Below, one piece after another: positions 1 to 5,197 of a stretch of DNA of 5,818 bases. Each line of letters starts with the position of its first letter. The first letter of the stretch is position 1. The position numbers and the translations under genes were made by a program. The stretch is taken from the NCBI GenBank assembly GCA_903829565.1, contig CAIKQM010000512.1, positions 1-5,818 on the forward strand, read 5' to 3'. The notes beneath the pieces were generated by a model. That model made no database searches, was not told where the DNA came from, and saw only the letters and a program-made list of their open reading frames with translations. Origin of the DNA: an uncultured Planctomycetota bacterium. GTDB lineage: Bacteria; Planctomycetota; UBA1135; GCA-002686595.

Positions 1-163
1 CCGTTGGCTCCAGCAATGGGGCTTCACGCCGCCGCGCGCGCACGACCACTTGAACGTCATTCTCTACACGCACGACCCGCAGCATCCGGTGGCGCAGCTA
101 GCCCAAGACGCGCGCTTGTGGTGGTTCACGGACGCCGACCGCGATGACGAGACGATGGGCTAG
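1..163 (+). CDS. C-terminal end of an unidentified protein, possibly a GNAT/FemAB-like acyltransferase (5' end outside window)
   Basis: An open frame enters from the left edge (first full codon at base 2) and ends at TAG 161-163, giving 53 residues. The visible tail has a strand-like stretch LNVILYTHDP, then RLWWFTDADRDDETMG at the very end. An aromatic-rich segment followed by T-D-x-D-R-D at the C-terminus recalls the last strand of GNAT/FemAB-like N-acyltransferases that occur in polysaccharide clusters, but the fold core and any acyl-CoA site lie outside the window, so this is a weak family guess. It is on the same strand as the deacetylase that starts 29 bp downstream, so the two are probably co-transcribed. 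No signal peptide or membrane segment is visible in this fragment. Confidence 0.6.
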   Translation, partial: RWLQQWGFTPPRAHDHLNVILYTHDPQHPVAQLAQDARLWWFTDADRDDETMG

Positions 164-170
164 TGCGACC

Positions 171-190
171 CGTGTGATGTAGGCTACACG
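171..190 (+). repeat. Short inverted repeat just upstream of the deacetylase start
   Basis: CGTGT (171-175) and ACACG (186-190) are perfect inverted arms around a 10-nt loop. An alternative overlapping dyad, TGTAG (178-182) with CTACA (184-188), shares bases with it. The only SD-like purines (AGG, 181-183) before the GTG start at 193 lie in the loop or stem. The arms are short and chance occurrence is quite possible. A role in limiting ribosome access is only an inference. Confidence 0.25.
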
Positions 191-192
191 CA

Positions 193-1254
193 GTGAGCAA
201 GCACCGACTCAAACTGGCTGTACGCAACGCAGTGGCACGCACGCTGTACGCCACGGGCTTGCATGCACTGGTGCAACGCTTGAGCCGTCCGCGCGTGCTG
301 ATTCTGGCCGGTCATTGCGTCAGCGCTGACAGCAACGCCTCGCTGTCCAAAGACACGAAGGTGCGTGCCGCCGACCTCGTGCGCATTGTGCGCTTCTTTG
401 GCCGGCGCTATGACATCCTCACCATGCAAGAGGCCGCGCAACGCCTGCGCGCGGGAACATTGGCGCGCTCCGCCATCGTTCTGACCATGGATGATGGCTA
501 TGTCGACAACCTTACACACTTGGCGCCGTTGCTAGAGAGCTTGGGCGTGCGCGCCACGATCTATGTAGAGACGCGGGCGTTGAGCGAGCGGCGGCTGAAC
601 TGGACCCACAGCTTGTTCCTGCTGTTGGATCATCTGGGACACGCGGCGTTCGTGGCGCGCTACTGTGCGCTGGCCAATGACGCGAAGGGCGTGGCTCAGT
701 TGCAAGCTGTGGCCCAACAGCAGGGTGCCAGCACCTACCACATCAAGCGCGTGCTCAAGTACGAGGTGCAACGCCTGGACCGCGAGCGGGTCTTGGAGGC
801 GCTGATGCAGGCGGAACGACTGGATGGTCGCGCCTTGTGCGACACGCTGTACATGACGTGGGCTCAGGCGCGTGAACTGCACACGCGCGGGCATGAGATC
901 GGCGCCCACACCGAGTCGCACGCCATCTTGTCGCGCTGCAGCGCGGACGAGCAGCGCCAAGAGATCGAAGGTTCGCGTGCCGCGATCCAGCGCGAGCTCG
1001 GCGCGGCCCCTGCGAGTTTTGCGTATCCGTTCGGGCGTGAGTGGGATTGGAACGACAGCGCGGCCCGAGCGGTGACCACGGCGGGCTACACCTCGTCGAC
1101 AACCACGCATCCGGGCACCAATCGCCCGGGCTGCGACATGGTGCGCTTGAAGCGCGTCATGGTGGACGAGGATGTGCGGTTGGATCTGCTGGTCGCGGAG
1201 GCCTGTGGCGGCTTCGACTTGCTGCGCAAGCTGGGCTTTCAGCCACCGGCTTGA
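193..1254 (+). CDS. Polysaccharide deacetylase family protein (NodB homology domain, carbohydrate esterase 4)
   Basis: This 353-residue protein should remove N- or O-acetyl groups from a sugar polymer or a lipid-linked precursor. NodB motif 1 is TMDDGY, with the predicted general base D100 and metal ligand D101. Motif 2 is H239-T-E-S-H243, the H-[ST]-x-x-H metal-binding pattern. Motif 3 is represented by FAYPFG (276-281), the form common in exopolysaccharide-cluster members instead of RxPY. An insertion of roughly 90 residues (about 130-220) separates motifs 1 and 2, as in many capsule or EPS deacetylases. The N-terminus is basic without a clear signal peptide, so a cytoplasmic or membrane-peripheral site is more likely than secretion. 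The start is GTG 193: an in-frame TGA at 175-177 leaves no other start codon upstream. The SD is weak. The stop at 1252-1254 faces the minus-strand gene group only 7 bp away. The family call is firm and the substrate is unknown. Confidence 0.92.
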   Translation: MSKHRLKLAVRNAVARTLYATGLHALVQRLSRPRVLILAGHCVSADSNASLSKDTKVRAADLVRIVRFFGRRYDILTMQEAAQRLRAGTLARSAIVLTMDDGYVDNLTHLAPLLESLGVRATIYVETRALSERRLNWTHSLFLLLDHLGHAAFVARYCALANDAKGVAQLQAVAQQQGASTYHIKRVLKYEVQRLDRERVLEALMQAERLDGRALCDTLYMTWAQARELHTRGHEIGAHTESHAILSRCSADEQRQEIEGSRAAIQRELGAAPASFAYPFGREWDWNDSAARAVTTAGYTSSTTTHPGTNRPGCDMVRLKRVMVDEDVRLDLLVAEACGGFDLLRKLGFQPPA

Positions 1255-1261
1255 GCAACCG

Positions 1262-1387
1262 TCAGAAGACGCGGTAGTTGAACTGCCAGCCGTCCTCGCT
1301 GGTCAACAGCACGAGCAACAGTCCGCCGATCACAATCACGAGCGGCACGACGATGTAGAGCCAGTTGTCGCGTAGGAACTGCTTCAT
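1262..1387 (-). CDS. 41-residue single-pass membrane protein, DUF5989-like
   Basis: This short gene starts at ATG 1387 and stops at TGA 1262-1264. The protein begins MKQFLRDNWLYIVVPL, has one hydrophobic helix of about 20 residues (about 9-28), and ends in an aromatic tail FNYRVF. DUF5989 proteins are tiny membrane proteins found beside carbamoyltransferases and SxtJ in glycan and natural-product clusters, with the pattern W-x-x-x-P-[LI]-V, a hydrophobic helix, then FxYxxF at the end. This protein fits that pattern, and it resembles the C-terminus of the SGNH protein encoded 27 bp upstream. The positive N-terminus predicts an N-in topology with the tail outside the membrane. No convincing SD precedes the ATG (the upstream bases read CTTGACACACAC), so translation may depend on the gene before it. 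Its function is unknown. It could be missed by automatic annotation because of its length. Confidence 0.8.
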   Translation of the reverse strand: MKQFLRDNWLYIVVPLVIVIGGLLLVLLTSEDGWQFNYRVF

Positions 1388-1414
1388 GTGTGTGTCAAGA
1401 GTATTGGACAGTGC

Positions 1415-3052
1415 TTAGAACAGGGTGTAGATGAACGGCGCCACAAGCGGCGAGCTTGCGGCGACGACCAGCAACGAGCCGATGGTCACGAGGATCACGA
1501 CCAGGGGCATCAAGTACCAATGCCCGCGGCGCGTGAAGGCTACGAGCAGTTCTGAGGCCGTGGCGAGACGCGGTCCCAGCTTCACGAGCACAAACGTAAC
1601 CAACGCGGCGATCAGGGACAGCACCAACAACAGCGACCACGGCGGGGGAATGGCGGCTACGAGGCGCGAGCCACCGATGGCCATGGCAATCACGAGCCCG
1701 ACGAGTGCACCCACCTGGGTGTACGCGCGCAACGCGCTTTCGTCGCGATACAAACGGCTGTAGATGGTCCCCAGCGCGGCGGTCAAGGCCAACCACAACG
1801 CCCACGGCCCAAAGCGGAACGGCTTGGCCGGCAAGGCGGGGAAGCTCGCTGCCTGCAGCGGCGGAGCCAGCAAGCCGCGCTTGTCCAATTCCTCGTACAG
1901 GAACTCGGCGAACACCAAGTTGCCTGACGGATCCAGGTGCCAGTCCGAGTCGTAGTACAGACCCGCGCCCTTGACCGCGGCCGAACGCAGCGCCGGTCGT
2001 GCGTCGACGGCTGTCAAGCGCAGTTGCTTGCACAGTCCCAGCACCGTTTCGACCGGTTGATCGGGACGGATCTGCGTCTCCAAGCCAGCGAACTTGGCCA
2101 AGAAGCGCGCCTGCGCGTCCTCCACAATCGCGGCCTTGTTCGGAATCGGCGCCACCAGCAGCGTGGCCCCGTTGTTCTTGCATAGCTGCTCGAGTCGCTT
2201 GAGGGCTGCGGCCGTGCGCTCCAGCGCCTGCGACTGCTTCAGCTCGGGCGGCGGCGTCACAAAGTAGGCGGTCGATTCCAGGTCTAGGCGAAGTTCGCTG
2301 CCCTCGGGCGTCCACGTAGGCATGGGGTCGCGCAGGTTCGAGACCAGCGTCCCAACAGCCGTGGATTCCCACCAAGCGCGCGCACCCGGGTCCTGCAACA
2401 CCAAGCCTTCGGCGGCCACCGCTTGTCCTTCTTGGTAGGGGCGGAAGCGCGGTTTGGGGAAGCGGCGGTACTTGGTCTGCCCGTTCCACCACAAGTCGTT
2501 GTCGTAGGTGCACAGCACCACCGTGTCTGCATCAAACGTCTGGCCATGACGCTCGTACCAAACCACCTCTTGGTCGGTCGACCAACCCTCGGTGCCGGCA
2601 TTGACCACATCCATCGCACGCTGCTCGCCGCGGAAGCGCTGCTCGAGCAGATCTACAAACAAGCCGCTGCGATCGACGGTGTAGCCCAAGACGAACGAGT
2701 CACCCAGCACCAGCACACGCTTGCGGTTGTCGCGCTTGGCTGGAGAGGGTTCGGCTGTGGGATGGTCGGCCAAGAACGCCTGACGAGCCTTGCTCCACTC
2801 GGTATCTTGCGGCTTCTCTTGTCCGGCGAAGTCATCGCGCAACCCCATGCCATCGATCTGAAAGCGCACGTCAAATTCACGTGACACACGGTGCGACGAG
2901 GCGTAGGGGATCTTACTCCAGCCCAAGTCCGCATCGAAGCGGTGAATGGTGGGCTGCGGCCCCGCGCCCATGAAGCGCAAGCCCAGCTCCAGCGCACCGA
3001 CCAACATCAGTGCCAGCATCGCGATGGTCAGGACTACATGGATGCGCTTCAT
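1415..3052 (-). CDS. Membrane-anchored SGNH hydrolase-like protein fused to a multi-pass domain and a DUF5989-type C-terminus
   Basis: The 545-residue protein has, in order: an N-terminal signal anchor (about 5-27, preceded by MKRIH); an SGNH/GDSL hydrolase domain (about 110-395); three hydrophobic segments (about 415-433, 446-467, 471-491); and a DUF5989-like end (about 497-545) with a final helix (513-533) and tail APFIYTLF. SGNH landmarks are block I VLGDSF with nucleophile S119, block II NAGTEG (G153), an N185-D pair in the block III position, and D370-W-H372 before LDPSGN. The SGNH domain is predicted outside the membrane, where it would cleave or transfer an acyl ester on a glycan, like the AlgX/AlgJ group. 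Start ATG 3052 lies 2 bp after the carbamoyltransferase stop and has an SD-like GGTGAG six bases upstream, so translation is probably coupled. The hydrolase family is confident. The direction (esterase or acetyltransferase) and the substrate are not known. Confidence 0.88.
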   Translation of the reverse strand: MKRIHVVLTIAMLALMLVGALELGLRFMGAGPQPTIHRFDADLGWSKIPYASSHRVSREFDVRFQIDGMGLRDDFAGQEKPQDTEWSKARQAFLADHPTAEPSPAKRDNRKRVLVLGDSFVLGYTVDRSGLFVDLLEQRFRGEQRAMDVVNAGTEGWSTDQEVVWYERHGQTFDADTVVLCTYDNDLWWNGQTKYRRFPKPRFRPYQEGQAVAAEGLVLQDPGARAWWESTAVGTLVSNLRDPMPTWTPEGSELRLDLESTAYFVTPPPELKQSQALERTAAALKRLEQLCKNNGATLLVAPIPNKAAIVEDAQARFLAKFAGLETQIRPDQPVETVLGLCKQLRLTAVDARPALRSAAVKGAGLYYDSDWHLDPSGNLVFAEFLYEELDKRGLLAPPLQAASFPALPAKPFRFGPWALWLALTAALGTIYSRLYRDESALRAYTQVGALVGLVIAMAIGGSRLVAAIPPPWSLLLVLSLIAALVTFVLVKLGPRLATASELLVAFTRRGHWYLMPLVVILVTIGSLLVVAASSPLVAPFIYTLF

Positions 3053-3054
3053 GC

Positions 3055-4845
3055 TCAGCTCACCATGGCCGTCACCGTGTCGCCTTCGTGGCGCAGGTGG
3101 AACTTGGTCTCAGCGATCTTCTTCTTCGCGTCCTTCTTCACGATGAAGTTGCCCAAGAACAACAGATCCATCCCCGACAAGGAGAAGGTGTTGAAGGCGT
3201 GCGCCGGCGATTCAACGATCGGCTCGCCCTTCAAGTTGAAGGAGGTGTTCATGATCACCGGCACACCCGTCAGCTCGCCAAAGCGACGAATGATGCCGTG
3301 ATAGGACGGGTTCGTGTCCTTGTACACCGTCTGCAGGCGCCCTGAGCCATCTTCGTGCGTGATGGCGGGTAGCACGCTGCGCTTCTCTTCGCGCACGGGT
3401 GCCACGTACAGCATGAAGCGCGCCGGGAAGTGACGCTGCGCATCGGGAATCTCGAAGAACTCATCAGCGCGCTCCTCGAGCACGCTCGGTGCGAACGGCC
3501 GGAACGCCTCGCGGAACTTGATCGTCGCGTTGAGTTTCTCCTTCATCTCCGCTCGGCGCGGATCAGCGATGATGGAGCGCGCACCAAGAGCACGCGGGCC
3601 AAACTCAAAGCGCCCGCGGAACCAGCCGCACACATTGCCCTCGGCCAAGGCGTGCGCGACATAGTCGAAGAACCGCTCGTCGTCCTCGATGTACTCGTAG
3701 GGGATCTGGTACTGCTCGAGGAACTGCTTGATCTGCGCGTCTGTGTAGGACGAGCCCAAGTACGCGTGGTCCAGAGCCGGGCCGCGCGGCTGGCCCAGCA
3801 CATGGTTGTAAGCCCAATACGCAGCACCCACGGAACACCCATCATCACCAGGCGCCGGCAGGATGTAGACATCCTTGAACGGGCCTTGGCGCATGACCTT
3901 GTAGTTGGCGACCGAGTTCAGCGCGACACCACCAGCCATCACCAGGTTGGGCAGGCCCGTGAGCTCGTGCAGGTGCTTGACCATGGTCAGCACCACATCC
4001 TCGGTGACCTTCTGAATCGAGGCCGCCATGTCGCAGTAGAACGGATCGAGCGACTTGTCGCCGAGCTTAGGGTCGCGTGCCGGCCGCCCGAAGTGTTCAG
4101 CAAACTTGACACCCAACGTGGTGTCCGGCGAGTAGTGGTACGCGAAGTAGCGCATGTCGTGCCACAGCGACCCATCCGGGTTGATCTCGATCAACTCCTT
4201 GATCTTGTCGACATAGCGCGGCTGGCCGTAGGGGTGCATCCCCATCAGCTTGTACTCGCCTTCATTGACCTCGAAGCCGCAGTACGCAGTGAACGCGCTG
4301 TACAAGAGGCCCAGCGAGTGCGGGAAGCGGATCTCCTTGAGGATCTCGATCTTCTTGTCGCGCCCCACACCCATGGTCGAGGTGGTCCACTCACCAGCGC
4401 CATCGATGGTCAGGATGGCCGCATCACGGAAGGGCGAGGTGTAGAAGCTCGCCGCCGCATGGCTCATGTGGTGGTCGCAGAAGAGGATCTTCTTGGTGTC
4501 GATGCCCAACTTGGAGGCGAGCTGCGACTTGATCCACAACTTGTCGGTCAACCAGCGCTGCATCGACTCGCGGAACACGGCGGCGCTCTTCGGAAAAGTC
4601 GCCATCGCCGTCAGGAGCATGCGCTCCAACTTGACGAAGGGCTTCTCGTAGAAGACGACGTAGTCGACTTGCTCGAGCGTGATGCCGGCAGTGTCGAGGC
4701 AAAACTGAATGGCGAGCGCGGGATAGCCCGAGTCGTGCTTGACGCGGCTGAAGCGCTCTTCTTCCGCAGCCGCCACCAAGACCCCGTCGCGCACCAGTGC
4801 CGCGGCCGAGTCGTGATAGTTGTAGGACAGACCTAGAATGATCAT
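3055..4845 (-). CDS. O-carbamoyltransferase of the NodU/CmcH (TobZ) family
   Basis: The 596-residue protein should transfer the carbamoyl group from carbamoyl phosphate, via carbamoyl-adenylate, to a hydroxyl group of a sugar or other acceptor in the cytoplasm. The N-terminal Kae1/YgjD-like domain opens with MIILGLSYNYHDSAAALV and EEERFSRVKHD, followed by the metal-site segment HHMSHAAASF (H125, H126, H129), TIDGAGEW (D148) and EGEYKLMGMHPYG (195-207). Next come AGGVALNS (304-311) and PGDDGCSVGAA (332-342) of the nucleotide-binding core. The C-terminal half has RFEFGPRALGARSI (412-425), FREAFRPFAPSVL and NTSFNLKGEPIV (533-544). Length and motifs are complete, so it is probably active. The start is ATG 4845: it overlaps the upstream stop by one base (TGATG) and has GGAGG eight bases before it. 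The open frame continues upstream to about 5127, but that part has no family similarity. The acceptor cannot be read from the sequence; its setting favours a surface glycan over an antibiotic. Confidence 0.96.
   Translation of the reverse strand: MIILGLSYNYHDSAAALVRDGVLVAAAEEERFSRVKHDSGYPALAIQFCLDTAGITLEQVDYVVFYEKPFVKLERMLLTAMATFPKSAAVFRESMQRWLTDKLWIKSQLASKLGIDTKKILFCDHHMSHAAASFYTSPFRDAAILTIDGAGEWTTSTMGVGRDKKIEILKEIRFPHSLGLLYSAFTAYCGFEVNEGEYKLMGMHPYGQPRYVDKIKELIEINPDGSLWHDMRYFAYHYSPDTTLGVKFAEHFGRPARDPKLGDKSLDPFYCDMAASIQKVTEDVVLTMVKHLHELTGLPNLVMAGGVALNSVANYKVMRQGPFKDVYILPAPGDDGCSVGAAYWAYNHVLGQPRGPALDHAYLGSSYTDAQIKQFLEQYQIPYEYIEDDERFFDYVAHALAEGNVCGWFRGRFEFGPRALGARSIIADPRRAEMKEKLNATIKFREAFRPFAPSVLEERADEFFEIPDAQRHFPARFMLYVAPVREEKRSVLPAITHEDGSGRLQTVYKDTNPSYHGIIRRFGELTGVPVIMNTSFNLKGEPIVESPAHAFNTFSLSGMDLLFLGNFIVKKDAKKKIAETKFHLRHEGDTVTAMVS
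3059..3064 (-). promoter_or_regulatory. SD-like site of the SGNH/DUF5989 fusion gene
   Basis: On the minus strand GGTGAG lies six bases before ATG 3052. It sits inside the last codons of the carbamoyltransferase gene, which supports translational coupling of the two genes. Confidence 0.45.
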
Positions 4846-5057
4846 CAGTCCTGCCTCCGCGCTTCGGACAGGGTGGAGTTGCGCTGCCCCCACGGTGTCC
4901 AATTGCCTTGCTTGCGGCGCCGCAGGTGCAGCGGGTCCGCAACAAGCTGGTAGCCGAGGGCGAACGGCCCGAGGACCGCGTAGTAAAGGACCGAGAGCAG
5001 CAGGCGCGACATGACGCCGCCGAAACGCTCGGTGAAGTGTGCGAGGGCCGCCTTCAT
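4845..5057 (-). CDS. Short SxtJ-like membrane protein (C-terminal half of the family)
   Basis: The 70-residue protein starts at ATG 5057 and ends at TGA 4845-4847, overlapping the carbamoyltransferase start by one base. It begins MKAALAHFTERFGGVMSRLL, has one hydrophobic helix (about 16-38, with YYAVLGPFALGYQL), then DPLHLRRRKQGNWTPW and a polar end STLSEARRQD. Known SxtJ-type proteins are about 130 residues, with two extra N-terminal helices. Their C-terminal part has the same order: G-x-x-x-S-R, a helix with a TP/GP-[FI]-[AG]-L motif, R-DPL-x-R, W-x-P-R and an acidic/basic tail. The neighbouring carbamoyltransferase and DUF5989 proteins are the usual companions, which strengthens the call. 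ATG 5057 has no strong SD; M16 is an alternative but would remove the amphipathic lead. The frame remains open further upstream but shows nothing family-like. The function of SxtJ proteins is unknown, and the name does not imply saxitoxin. Confidence 0.75.
   Translation of the reverse strand: MKAALAHFTERFGGVMSRLLLSVLYYAVLGPFALGYQLVADPLHLRRRKQGNWTPWGQRNSTLSEARRQD
4854..4858 (-). promoter_or_regulatory. Strong Shine-Dalgarno site of the carbamoyltransferase gene
   Basis: GGAGG on the minus strand lies eight bases before ATG 4845, inside the end of the SxtJ-like gene. It is the best SD in the window and fixes the carbamoyltransferase start at MIILGLSY rather than at any start further upstream in the same open frame. 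Confidence 0.85.
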
Positions 5058-5150
5058 GGATCTTGGGGGGCCTGCTTCTATCGGCTCGGCCGCCCCAAGT
5101 ATTGTGCAGGAACGAGGATGGGGCCACATCCCCGTGGCTTACTTGGCATC

Positions 5151-5165
5151 TTTTTCCGGCTTTTT
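5151..5165 (-). promoter_or_regulatory. Two A5 tracts spaced exactly 10 bp (possible UP element or bent DNA)
   Basis: On the minus strand the sequence reads AAAAAGCCGGAAAAA, two runs of five A with a 10-base start-to-start period, i.e. one helical turn. In GC-rich DNA such phased A-tracts cause intrinsic curvature and can act as UP elements. They lie about 94-108 bp upstream of the SxtJ-like start. No core promoter could be paired with them with confidence, so the role is inferred. Confidence 0.3.
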
Positions 5166-5174
5166 GGGCCGTGG

Positions 5175-5187
5175 AGGCCTCTGGCCT
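5175..5187 (-). repeat. Small GC-rich inverted repeat after the PDZ gene stop
   Basis: AGGCC (5175-5179) and GGCCT (5183-5187) form a perfect 5-bp dyad with a 3-nt loop, starting 11 bases after the PDZ gene stop. The following minus-strand bases are C/G-rich and then A-rich rather than T-rich. It is therefore not a standard intrinsic terminator, although it could slow polymerase or protect a 3' end. Confidence 0.3.
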
Positions 5188-5197
5188 GCGCCAGACC

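Larger units (their letters stand above)
5058..5197 (-). other. 140-bp intergenic region upstream of the four-gene carbamoyltransferase set
   Basis: This is the only sizeable non-coding gap in the window. It separates the PDZ gene stop (TAG, 5198-5200) from the SxtJ-like start (5057) and is the likely place for the promoter of the downstream genes. I could not find a convincing -35/-10 pair on the minus strand. The region holds two phased A-tracts, a small GC-rich dyad near the PDZ stop, and a weak dyad around GGGGATGTGGCCCCATCC (about 5117-5134, minus strand). No clear rho-independent terminator (stem plus T-run on the minus strand) is present, so read-through from the PDZ gene is possible. 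Confidence 0.55.

Noticed and set aside
1273..1287. Imperfect dyad GGTAGTT-G-AACTGCC as a bidirectional terminator at the convergent junction
   Set aside because: It lies inside the DUF5989-like coding sequence, the centre is too tight for a long stem, one pair is mismatched, and no T-run follows on either strand.
1395..2513. Minus-strand open frame of 372 codons overlapping the SGNH fusion in another frame
   Set aside because: The composition is dominated by R, A, G and P without domain motifs, while the other frame contains clear SGNH and membrane features throughout.
3430..4836. Long plus-strand open frame (468 codons) antisense to the carbamoyltransferase
   Set aside because: It lies wholly opposite a gene with complete carbamoyltransferase motifs; its translation is rich in R, V, L and H with no recognisable motif, as expected for an antisense shadow in GC-rich DNA.
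4845..5057. Reading the SxtJ-like and carbamoyltransferase genes as a saxitoxin pathway
   Set aside because: SxtJ-like and carbamoyltransferase genes are widespread outside saxitoxin producers, and no saxitoxin core gene is in the window.
5101..5106. CACAAT on the minus strand as a -10 promoter box
   Set aside because: Only four of six bases match and no acceptable -35 element occurs at the right spacing.
4846..5127. N-terminal extension of the carbamoyltransferase to about 690 residues
   Set aside because: The extra residues show no family similarity and overlap the SxtJ-like gene in a different frame; the strong GGAGG and the TGATG overlap place the start at 4845.
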